Below are positions 33,365 through 40,889 of a stretch of DNA of 64,000 nt, piece by piece. The notes beneath the pieces are model-generated. The model saw only the letters and a list, made by a program, of their open reading frames with translations, did no database searches and was not told where the DNA came from. The stretch comes from Alistipes sp. (GTDB lineage Bacteria; Bacteroidota; Bacteroidia; Bacteroidales; Rikenellaceae): the NCBI GenBank assembly GCA_017398555.1, contig JAFQFV010000005.1:1-64000 (forward strand). The letters are read 5' to 3'. Position 1 is the stretch's first letter, and the number at the start of each line of letters is the position of its first letter. A program made the position numbers and the translations under genes.

Positions 33365-34111
33365 ATGTTTGCATTACTTCAATCTTATTATGACGGTTCA
33401 TCGTCGTTTATCACAAATCTAACCACTTCGGAGGCATTCTTTATCACTATCATTATCGCCGTTGTGGGTATGATTGTCCAGTTCAGACTCCAATCGGTCT
33501 TCAATAAGTATTCCAAGGTTTGGATATCTAACGGAATGACGGGCGCAGAGATTGCGGAGAAGATGTTGCGTGACCATAATATTCACAATGTCCGCATCAC
33601 TCAGGTTCGTGGAGAGCTGACCGACCACTACAATCCGGCTACGCTCACCGTAAATCTCTCGGAGGCGGTCTATTCAAGCCGAAGTATCGCCGCTGCGGCT
33701 GTGGCTTGTCACGAGTGCGGACACGCAATACAGCACGCTGAGGGCTACGCTCCGTTGCAGCTACGCTCGGCGCTTGTGCCTGTGGTGAACTTTTCGTCAA
33801 GAATGGCGCAGTGGATAATTATCCTCGGCCTTATAATGATGAGCGTGTCGGGAAATGCTATCGTCTGCTGGATTGGCGTGGGAATGATTGCTATGTCGGC
33901 GATATTTTCACTTGTCACTCTGCCTGTGGAGTACAACGCCTCTGATAGAGCGTTGGCTTGGTTGGATAGCAGTCGTACTCTGCGTGCCGAGGAGATGGAT
34001 GGCGCAAAGACCTCTCTGCGCTGGGCTGCTCGTACATACCTTGTGGCAGCACTCTCTGCGATAGCTTCGCTGCTCTATTATATCGCACTAATTAACAATA
34101 GAAGGGATTAA
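33365..34111 (+). CDS. Membrane zinc metallopeptidase (YugP-type)
   Basis: The 248-aa protein has a TM helix at the start (AFFITIIIAVVGMIVQFRL), the zinc-binding motif HECGH in AAAVACHECGHAIQHAEGYAPLQLRSALVPV, and three more hydrophobic segments (WIIILGLIMMSVSG, WIGVGMIAMSAIFSLVTLP, TYLVAALSAIASLLYYIALI). The EYNASDRALAWL block is typical of the neutral zinc peptidase 2 family. The substrate is unknown. phoA follows by 1 bp. Confidence 0.88.
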   Translation: MFALLQSYYDGSSSFITNLTTSEAFFITIIIAVVGMIVQFRLQSVFNKYSKVWISNGMTGAEIAEKMLRDHNIHNVRITQVRGELTDHYNPATLTVNLSEAVYSSRSIAAAAVACHECGHAIQHAEGYAPLQLRSALVPVVNFSSRMAQWIIILGLIMMSVSGNAIVCWIGVGMIAMSAIFSLVTLPVEYNASDRALAWLDSSRTLRAEEMDGAKTSLRWAARTYLVAALSAIASLLYYIALINNRRD

Positions 34112-34112
34112 A

Positions 34113-35507
34113 ATGATGAAAAGAGTGCTGACCCTTGTATCGCTGCTGCTGGTTGCAGTTATTACAGTAACCGCACAGCCAAAGTATATCTTTCTCTTTA
34201 TAGGTGACGGCTTGGGGATCAACCACGTTTACGGCACAGAACTCTATAATGCGGCTGTACACTCCGATATGCCGAATGGTGGTGCTGTGAGTTTCTCACG
34301 TTTCCCTATTCGTACTTATGTCACCAACCACTCCTCATCGTCACTTGTTACCGACTCCTCGGCGGCAGCTACGGCTCTTGCGTCGGGTGTTAAGACGGTC
34401 AATGGATATATGGGTGTAGATGCCGAGAAGAGAAGTGTCAAGAATATGACCGAACTTGTGTCGGAGCTGGGTATGAAGGTGGGCGTTGTGACTAATGTGG
34501 GTATGAACCACGCCACACCGAGTGCCTTTTTTGCACATGATGAGTCGCGCAGTGCCTATAAGTCACTTTATGAGCAATATTTAGCCTCGGAAGTGGACTT
34601 TGCGGCGGGTGCGACAATCCTGTATAGAAAAAGGGATGGTCTGCAACTTGAGGACTATATCGCCCAGGCAAAGGATGCAAAGATAGAGGTTGTGCACGAC
34701 CTTAATACTGCTGCAAAGGTGCGCGGTAAACGAGTTTTGCTGATGCCTGAGAAGCCAAAGAGCAAGACACTTGAGTATGCTAACGATTGTCAGCCGGGCG
34801 ATTGGACAATCGTGGACTTTACCGATGTTGCGATAAAGTACCTTGAGCGAGAGGCGAAGAGAGAAGGTTTCTTCCTTATGGTTGAGGCGGGTCATCTGGA
34901 CTATTGTGCCCATGATAACGATGCTGTGACCACTTTTGAGGAGGTGAATGACCTCTCAGAGTCGGTGCAGCTGGCTCTTGACTTCTACAATAAGCACCCT
35001 GAAGAGACCTTGATTATCGTCACTGCCGACCATGAGACGGGTGGTTTGGCCCTCGGCTACTCGAACTATAAGATGAATATGGAGCGTCTGGCTTGGCAGA
35101 GGTGCTCTACATTGGCACTTACAGGCAAGATGCGAGCTATGCGAGAGAGGGGCGAGACCTCTTGGGAGCAGATGCAGGAACTGCTCAGAAAAGAGCTCGG
35201 CTTCTGGGATAATGTACGCCTCCGCAAGAAGGATGAACAGCTGCTTCGCAAGACCTTTGAGAAGAGTTTTGTTGCTAATAATGAGGAGGTTGTCAGTCTC
35301 TATAGCCACAATGAGAAGTTGGCCTATGTAGCAGTCGAGATTCTCAATAAACGCGCCTATATCAAGTGGATAAGCCTTAACCATACGGGTATGCAGGTGC
35401 CATTGTATGTCAAGGGTGCAGGTATCGAGCACTTCTATAATTGCTACGACAATACAGACATTCCGAAGAGCATTGCCCGCTCATTGGGAACAACATTGGG
35501 GGAGTAG
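34113..35507 (+). CDS. Alkaline phosphatase, secreted
   Basis: The 464-aa product has a signal peptide (LVSLLLVAVITVTAQ) and the metal-phosphoesterase fold: FLFIGDGLGINH near 26-38 with the first metal Asp, the nucleophile Ser in LVTDSSAAATALASGVKT, EAGHLDYCAHDND and ITADHETGG. It belongs to the classical alkaline phosphatase superfamily and would liberate phosphate in the periplasm. It is 1 bp after the zinc peptidase and 3 bp before the PAP2 gene. Confidence 0.93.
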   Translation: MMKRVLTLVSLLLVAVITVTAQPKYIFLFIGDGLGINHVYGTELYNAAVHSDMPNGGAVSFSRFPIRTYVTNHSSSSLVTDSSAAATALASGVKTVNGYMGVDAEKRSVKNMTELVSELGMKVGVVTNVGMNHATPSAFFAHDESRSAYKSLYEQYLASEVDFAAGATILYRKRDGLQLEDYIAQAKDAKIEVVHDLNTAAKVRGKRVLLMPEKPKSKTLEYANDCQPGDWTIVDFTDVAIKYLEREAKREGFFLMVEAGHLDYCAHDNDAVTTFEEVNDLSESVQLALDFYNKHPEETLIIVTADHETGGLALGYSNYKMNMERLAWQRCSTLALTGKMRAMRERGETSWEQMQELLRKELGFWDNVRLRKKDEQLLRKTFEKSFVANNEEVVSLYSHNEKLAYVAVEILNKRAYIKWISLNHTGMQVPLYVKGAGIEHFYNCYDNTDIPKSIARSLGTTLGE

Positions 35508-35510
35508 TTT

Positions 35511-36098
35511 ATGACAGATTTTTCGTTTGATGAACGCCTCTTTTTGTGGCTCAATTTTGATGGCGGAGCCATTCTGGACTCTATTATGAGCGCCATTTCT
35601 GGCGTTGTGCTGTGGATTCCGCTCTACCTCTATATTGCGTGGACGGTGCTGCGTAAATATGGTTGGAAGAGTATGCTCGCCTTCTTGGTCTGTTTGGCTC
35701 TTGCAATGGGTATTGCCGATATGCTCTGCGGCATCTTTAAGCATACGGGTATGCTAAAGGATTTGTGGGCAGATTTCCCGGCTCGAAACCGTCCGATGTT
35801 CGATGTTGCGGTGCGCGATTTGGCACACGTTGTCTCTTATGCTCACGGTCCATACGGAACAGTCTCTGCACACGCCGCCACTACCGCTGCGATGGCTATC
35901 TTGTCGGCACTCGTGCTGAGAAAGAGGTGGTATAGCTGGGCTATCGCCTTTATTGTGCTGCTTATCAGTTACTCCCGCATCTACCTTGCCTGCCACTTCC
36001 CGCAAGATATAGCTTTGGGACTTGCCGTTGGCCTTATTTCGGGCGGGGCGATGTATCTTTTGTGGCGAAAACTTGATAATCTGCTAAAAAACAGCTAA
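35511..36098 (+). CDS. PAP2-family membrane phosphatase
   Basis: The 195-aa membrane protein shows the three phosphatase motifs in degenerate form: ARNRPM (K-x6-R-P region), TVSAHAATTAAMA (P-S-G-H region with Ala in place of Gly) and SRIYLACHFPQDIALG (S-R-x5-H-x3-D). It may act on undecaprenyl pyrophosphate or another lipid phosphate, consistent with the neighbouring cell-envelope enzymes. The lysS promoter overlaps its stop codon. Confidence 0.85.
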   Translation: MTDFSFDERLFLWLNFDGGAILDSIMSAISGVVLWIPLYLYIAWTVLRKYGWKSMLAFLVCLALAMGIADMLCGIFKHTGMLKDLWADFPARNRPMFDVAVRDLAHVVSYAHGPYGTVSAHAATTAAMAILSALVLRKRWYSWAIAFIVLLISYSRIYLACHFPQDIALGLAVGLISGGAMYLLWRKLDNLLKNS

Positions 36099-36103
36099 AT
36101 TTG
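36073..36103 (+). promoter_or_regulatory. lysS promoter
   Basis: TTG (36073-36075), 20 bp, TAAATTTG (36096-36103). The -7 element contains the TAA stop of the PAP2 gene. The leader to ATG 36139 would be about 30 nt. Confidence 0.7.
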
Positions 36104-36138
36104 CGCGCTTTTTTGATGAAATTACAAAATAGATAGAT

Positions 36139-37872
36139 ATGATTGAACATCTTAGTGAACAGGAGCAGCTGCGCCGCAAGTCCCTTGCCGCACTGCGTGA
36201 GGCAGGTATTAACCCATATCCGGCAGAGCGTTTTGATGTAAGCGCATCGGCTGCCGATATCGCTGCGGGTTTTGATGCCGAGCCGGAGAGATTTCAGACC
36301 GTAACTATTGCCGGTCGTATGATGAGCCGCCGTATTATGGGTAGCGCATCATTCTTCGAGTTGCAGGACCATACAGGTCGTATTCAGGTCTATATCCGTC
36401 GTGACGACATCTGCCCGGAGGGTGATCCTACACTCTACAACACCGTATTCAAGAAGTTGCTCGATATCGGTGACTTTATCGGCGTAGAGGGTTTCGCTTT
36501 CCGCACAAATACAGGCGAGTTGTCGGTACACTGCCGTAAGTTCACCGTTCTGTCAAAGTCTATCCGTCCGCTGCCAATCGTAAAGGAGAAGGATGGCCAG
36601 CAGTTTGATGCCCTTACAGATCCTGAGGTTCGTTACCGTCAGCGTTATGTGGATTTGGTTGTAAATCCGAAGGTTAAGGATGTCTTTGTAAAGCGTGCAA
36701 AGATTATCGCAACTATGCGCCAATACTTCACCGAGCACGGCTGCCTTGAGGTTGAGACACCAATTCTTCAGCCAATTCCTGGTGGTGCATCGGCTCGTCC
36801 GTTTATCACTCACCACAATGCGCTGGATATCGACTTCTATATGCGAATAGCTACCGAGCTCTACCTCAAGCGCCTTATCGTGGGTGGTTTTGATGGCGTT
36901 TATGAGTTTGGTAAGAACTTCCGCAACGAGGGTATGGATAGAACTCACAATCCGGAGTTTACTTGTATGGAGATCTATATCGCCTACAAGGACTACCGTT
37001 GGATGATGGAGTTTACCGAGAATATGCTCGAGCGCATTGCTATTGCCGTAAATGGCACTACCGATGTTGAGATTGATGGCAAGACCATCTCTTTCAAGGC
37101 TCCATTCCGCCGTCTGACAATGACCGACGCTATTCTTGAGAAGACAGGCTACGACATTACAGGCCAGAACGAGGCACAGCTGCGTGAGGCTTGCGCTCGC
37201 CTCAACGTTGAGGTGGATGATACAATGGGTAAGGGTAAGCTTATCGACGCTATCTTCGGTCAGTACTGCGAGGGCGACCTGGTTCAGCCAACATTTATCT
37301 GTGACTATCCTATCGAGATGTCGCCACTCTGTAAGCGCCACCGCGATAATGAGGATTTGACAGAGCGTTTTGAGCTCTTTGTTGCAGGTAAGGAGCTCTG
37401 TAACGCATACTCAGAGCTTAACGACCCAATCGACCAGCTGGAGCGCTTCCAGGAGCAGATGCGACTCTCTGAGCGTGGTGATGACGAGGCTATGTTTATC
37501 GATATGGACTTCGTTCGCGCTCTGGAGTATGGTATGCCGAACTGCTCAGGTATGGGTATGGGTATCGACCGTCTGACAATGTTTATGACAGGCCAGACAT
37601 CTATTCAAGATGTGCTCTTCTTCCCGACTATGCGCCCAGAGAAGAAGGTTGTTGCTGACGATGCGGCAGTCTATACCGAGGCTGGTGTTCCTGCCGAGTG
37701 GGTAGAGACTATTCAGAAGATGGGCTACATCACCCTTGAGGCCTTCGCAGGCACAGCAAAGAGCGGCGGTATGAAGCTCTTCAACGACCTCTGCGGCTTC
37801 AATAAGAAGAATAAGCTTGGTTTGCCTACTGCCGAAATTAAGGCATGGATTGAGTCACAGAAGCAGGAGTAA
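36139..37872 (+). CDS. lysS: LysS, class II lysyl-tRNA synthetase
   Basis: The 577-aa enzyme charges tRNA-Lys. The N-terminal OB-fold (about 60-150: [14 protein letters not shown]...) binds the anticodon, motif 1 is in [29 protein letters not shown], motif 2 in [25 protein letters not shown], and motif 3 in [23 protein letters not shown]-terminal extension of about 70 residues after motif 3 ([26 protein letters not shown]...) is absent from E. coli LysS (505 aa). Confidence 0.97.
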   Translation: MIEHLSEQEQLRRKSLAALREAGINPYPAERFDVSASAADIAAGFDAEPERFQTVTIAGRMMSRRIMGSASFFELQDHTGRIQVYIRRDDICPEGDPTLYNTVFKKLLDIGDFIGVEGFAFRTNTGELSVHCRKFTVLSKSIRPLPIVKEKDGQQFDALTDPEVRYRQRYVDLVVNPKVKDVFVKRAKIIATMRQYFTEHGCLEVETPILQPIPGGASARPFITHHNALDIDFYMRIATELYLKRLIVGGFDGVYEFGKNFRNEGMDRTHNPEFTCMEIYIAYKDYRWMMEFTENMLERIAIAVNGTTDVEIDGKTISFKAPFRRLTMTDAILEKTGYDITGQNEAQLREACARLNVEVDDTMGKGKLIDAIFGQYCEGDLVQPTFICDYPIEMSPLCKRHRDNEDLTERFELFVAGKELCNAYSELNDPIDQLERFQEQMRLSERGDDEAMFIDMDFVRALEYGMPNCSGMGMGIDRLTMFMTGQTSIQDVLFFPTMRPEKKVVADDAAVYTEAGVPAEWVETIQKMGYITLEAFAGTAKSGGMKLFNDLCGFNKKNKLGLPTAEIKAWIESQKQE

Positions 37873-38077
37873 TTGGTTCTTTTAACCGAAGATTAATTAG
37901 GAATCCCAAACTAAGCCTCCCTTTGCCAAAGGGAGGTTTGGAGGGAATGTAAATATTTATTTTCCCGCCTCGGCAATCTCGTTTTGCATCGCTAGATGCA
38001 TAATTTGAGATTAACAATAATTTCGGGGTGGATGGAAATGAAAAATTATTGTTAAACTCAAATTAAATATTAAAACT
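37873..38077. repeat. lysS-tpiA intergenic region with three stem-loops
   Basis: A 12-pair hairpin (37913-37939, CCTCCCTTT with AAAGGGAGG) probably serves the end of lysS but lacks a U-run. Next, AATCTC (37975-37980) pairs with GAGATT (38007-38012) around an inner GCATC/GATGC hairpin. The third is a perfect 13-bp inverted repeat, TTAACAATAATTT (38011-38023) with AAATTATTGTTAA (38043-38055), 19 nt apart and ending 22 bp before the tpiA ATG. No consensus promoter for tpiA was found. Confidence 0.7.
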
Positions 38078-38833
38078 ATGGCAAGAAAGAAGATTGTTGC
38101 AGGTAACTGGAAAATGAATACCCTGCCTGCAGAGGGTGTAGAGCTGGCAAAGAACGTTGTTGCTGGTCGTGGTGAGGTTTGCAGCTGTGTAAACTTTATC
38201 GTTTGCCCTCCATTCACACACCTCTCACAGGTTATCGAGGCTGTTAAGGGTTCTGATATCGCTGTAGGTGCACAGGATTGCGCAACTGAGGCTAAGGGTG
38301 CTTACACAGGCGAGATCGCTGCTTCAATGATTGCAGCTCTCGGTTGTAAGTATGTTATCCTCGGCCACTCTGAGCGTCGCCAGTACTATGGTGAGACCTC
38401 TGAGACTCTTAACAAGAAGATGGCTCAGGCTTATGCTAACGGTCTGACTCCTATCTACTGCGTAGGTGAGAGCCTTGAGGAGCGTAAGGCAGGTAACCAC
38501 TTCGCAGTTTGCAAGGCTCAGATTGAGGAGGTTGTTTATAACCTTACTGAGGAGCAGTTCGCTAACCTCGTTATCGCATACGAGCCTGTTTGGGCTATCG
38601 GTACAGGTGAGACAGCTACTGCAGAGCAGGCACAGGAGATTCACGCATATATCCGCGAGGTGCTCGCTGCAAAGTTCGGCGCAGCTGCTGCTGAGTGCCC
38701 AATCCTCTACGGTGGCTCTTGCAAGCCTTCTAACGCTGCCGAGATCTTCGCTAAGGAGGATGTTGACGGTGGTCTTATCGGTGGCGCAGCGCTTAAGGCG
38801 GAGGACTTCCTTGCTATTGGTAAGGGCTTCTAA
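38078..38833 (+). CDS. tpiA: TpiA, triosephosphate isomerase
   Basis: TpiA interconverts dihydroxyacetone phosphate and glyceraldehyde 3-phosphate. The 251-aa protein begins RKKIVAGNWKMNTLP (catalytic Lys), has the catalytic His in ILGHSERRQYYGE and the catalytic Glu in YEPVWAIGTGETAT with loop 6 following, and ends with LYGGSCKPSNA, GGLIGGAALK. Codon choice is strongly biased (GGT, CGT, AAC, GCT), as in the SusC/D operon, and suggests high expression. Confidence 0.98.
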   Translation: MARKKIVAGNWKMNTLPAEGVELAKNVVAGRGEVCSCVNFIVCPPFTHLSQVIEAVKGSDIAVGAQDCATEAKGAYTGEIAASMIAALGCKYVILGHSERRQYYGETSETLNKKMAQAYANGLTPIYCVGESLEERKAGNHFAVCKAQIEEVVYNLTEEQFANLVIAYEPVWAIGTGETATAEQAQEIHAYIREVLAAKFGAAAAECPILYGGSCKPSNAAEIFAKEDVDGGLIGGAALKAEDFLAIGKGF

Positions 38834-38851
38834 AAATTGATTTTATGCGGT

Positions 38852-39087
38852 ATTTACTGCCGCTACCTTAATATGTCGGCAATGGGAAATACAAAGGAGT
38901 ATGTCCCATCGCCGACAATCAAGGCGAGCGTTGTAAATACCTGCCTAAAATACAATTTTATTTCGCGTGATAGCACGCCATCTACGGCACATCCCTTAAA
39001 TTGCAGTCGCGGCTGTACGCTTTTAGTACTATCCGCGACTGAAATTTTGCACGATGTACCGTACCTGACGCACTCTGACGATAAAAT
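38852..39087. repeat. Copy 1 of a dispersed structured intergenic element
   Basis: It shares ordered blocks with 62541-62727: ATTTACT-CCGCTA, ATATGTC, GCAATGGG, TAC, GTA, CCCAT, GCC, CAATC, CGAGCGTT and, at the other end, CACTCTGACGA. The first half is a long hairpin: GTCGGC/GCCGAC and ATGGGA/TCCCAT with one mismatch, then ATAC/GTAT (38875-38916). The inner 140 bp differ from the other copy and contain GCGTG/CACGC and a CAGTCGCGG/CCGCGACTG stem. No ORF of interest lies in it. Confidence 0.7.
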
Positions 39088-39116
39088 GGATTTACGGGCA
39101 AAGTAGAGCTTCTATT

Positions 39117-39236
39117 CGGATTTAGGTACTGCCACCGAAGGTGGTACGCTAAAAAATAGAGTTTTCACTCAAGCTCGCTTGAAAGTGAAAGGGCTCTATT
39201 TTTTAGTGTATAGCCTTTAAGGCTATCCTAAATCCG
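39117..39236. repeat. Three-armed cruciform between tpiA and queA
   Basis: An outer 10-bp stem CGGATTTAGG (39117-39126) with CCTAAATCCG (39227-39236) encloses three hairpins: CCACC/GGTGG (39132-39144); a 17-pair stem with one G-T pair (39145-39161 with 39194-39210, containing CTAAAAAATAGAG), topped by TTTCACT...AGTGAAA and CAAG/CTTG; and ATAGCC/GGCTAT (39210-39226). The middle arm's tip TCAAGCTCGCTTGA recurs at about 49228-49242. It is not an obvious terminator. Bases 39237-39330 hold one further weak hairpin. Confidence 0.8.
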
Positions 39237-39330
39237 CAACGCCAGAAGAAAAACGAAGTTTTCCCAAAAGTTTTTGGTGCCGCTTTTTTCAAAAAGGGGC
39301 AGTACTGCGTAGCAAATTAAAACACAGACG

Positions 39331-40533
39331 ATGATAAACATCAATGACTTTGACTATCCGCTGCCGGATGAGCGTATTGCCAAGTTCCCGCTTGAGAGAC
39401 GTGATGGCTCCAAACTGCTCATCTATCGTAATGGAGCGATAACCGAACGCCACTTCTCCGATATTGGCGATGAGTTGTCGTCGGATACGCTCTTTATCTT
39501 CAATAACACGAAGGTTGTGCGTGCCCGACTTGTTATGCATAAGCCTTCCGGGGCGCGTGTGGAGGTGTTTTGCCTTGAGCCGCACGCTCCGGCAGATTAT
39601 GAGCGTGCCTTTGCCGTGCGTGGAGAGTGTAGTTGGAGTTGTATTGTCGGCAATCTGAAGAAGTGGAAAGATGGCGCTGTGCAGATACCTTTCCAATTCG
39701 AGGGTGGCGACTATATGTTGCAGGCATACATCGCCGAACGAGGTACAAGAGAGCATATTGTCCGCTTCGTGTGGGATGCTCCGCTGAGCTTTGGACAACT
39801 TCTTGAGTATCTGGGTCGTATCCCTATTCCGCCATATCTTAATCGAGAGAGTGAGGAGGTTGATAATACCCGTTATCAGACCGTTTACTCCCGTTTTGAG
39901 GGCTCTGTGGCGGCTCCTACTGCGGGTCTGCACTTTACAAATGAGCTTATCGAAAACCTTAAAAAACGAGGCTTCTCGTTTGGTGAGGTGACGCTGCACG
40001 TCGGCGCGGGTACATTCTTGCCGGTGAAGGATGAGGATGCCACAAAGCATGCAATGCATACCGAGCACTTCAGCGTTGATATCCAGACACTTGAGGCTCT
40101 TCGCTCGAAGATGGGAAATATCACGGCAGTAGGTACAACGTCGGTGCGAACATTGGAGTCGCTTTCGGCTCTCGCATGTCGCGTAAAGAGCTGTGGTACA
40201 GCAGATTGTGAGCGCGTGATAGGACAGTGGGAACTCTACGATATCCCTGCTGAATTTACGGGCGCGGAGGCTGTCGAAATCTTGATAAATTATATGAAAA
40301 ATCAGGGTCTTGACCGCCTAAAAGCAGCTACGCAAATCATGATTACTCCACTCGGATATCGCTTCCGAATAGTGAGTAGAATAGTTACAAATTTTCATCA
40401 ACCAAAGTCCACTTTGCTCCTTTTAGTGTCAGCGTATGTGGGCGAAGATTGGCATAAAATTTATAACTACGCCCTTGAAAACGACTTCCGTTTTCTCTCT
40501 TACGGCGACTCTTCACTGCTAATTGTGGAGTAA
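39331..40533 (+). CDS. queA: QueA, S-adenosylmethionine:tRNA ribosyltransferase-isomerase
   Basis: QueA transfers ribose from SAM to preQ1-tRNA to form epoxyqueuosine. The 400-aa protein has FDYPLPDERIAKFPLERRDGSKLL at the start, FNNTKVVRARL, the signature LLEYLGRIPIPPYLNR, SVAAPTAGLHFT, LHVGAGTFLPVKDEDATKHAMHTEHF and VTNFHQPKSTLLLLVSA. It lies alone after an intergenic region of about 500 bp; no preQ1 riboswitch was recognised upstream. Bases 39237-39330 give no clear promoter. Confidence 0.96.
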   Translation: MININDFDYPLPDERIAKFPLERRDGSKLLIYRNGAITERHFSDIGDELSSDTLFIFNNTKVVRARLVMHKPSGARVEVFCLEPHAPADYERAFAVRGECSWSCIVGNLKKWKDGAVQIPFQFEGGDYMLQAYIAERGTREHIVRFVWDAPLSFGQLLEYLGRIPIPPYLNRESEEVDNTRYQTVYSRFEGSVAAPTAGLHFTNELIENLKKRGFSFGEVTLHVGAGTFLPVKDEDATKHAMHTEHFSVDIQTLEALRSKMGNITAVGTTSVRTLESLSALACRVKSCGTADCERVIGQWELYDIPAEFTGAEAVEILINYMKNQGLDRLKAATQIMITPLGYRFRIVSRIVTNFHQPKSTLLLLVSAYVGEDWHKIYNYALENDFRFLSYGDSSLLIVE

Positions 40534-40889
40534 TACCTATATTTATATATATTGGCAGATTTGTCGATAATCTTCGAGCTAACTTACACTTTGTAATCTG
40601 AAAAAATTGTAAGTTGAAATTCGTGTTGCAAAATCGCGTTTCTATGCCGTTTTAGAGCCATTTTTACGTGGCTCTTTTTTGTTTTTATATTTATTGAACA
40701 ATTTTTTGAAAAATTTTAATTACAGTCTGTAAGTATTGATAGGTTGTTTGCTTTCAATCGAGTATAATCTAATAGAAAATACTGCAACTCTGTTACTTTG
40801 CTCCAAATTTGTTATAAAATTATTTGGTTGGTCTATTGTTTATTATTAACTTTGTTGCGAAAAGAATTTTATTTTTTAACTAATATCAA
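40534..40889. promoter_or_regulatory. queA-susC intergenic region: stem-loop, terminator and susC promoter
   Basis: After queA comes a hairpin AACTTACA (40581-40588) with TGTAAGTT (40608-40615). A good terminator follows: AGAGCCA (40654-40660), eight-base loop, TGGCTCT (40669-40675), then a T-run. TTTG at 40823-40826, 20 bp and TAACTTTG at 40847-40854 form a promoter for susC (coordinates may be off by one). The leader is about 30 nt. The terminator is 120 bp beyond the stop, so a short independent transcript between 40541 and 40680 is possible. Confidence 0.65.

Noticed and set aside
38852..39087. Integron attC site or cassette array
   Set aside because: Hairpin form and CGTT-type ends recall attC, but the core does not match GTTRRRY, there is no integrase and no cassette ORF between copies.
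39237..39330. preQ1 riboswitch before queA
   Set aside because: No conserved aptamer core or pseudoknot was recognised; only a weak hairpin is present.
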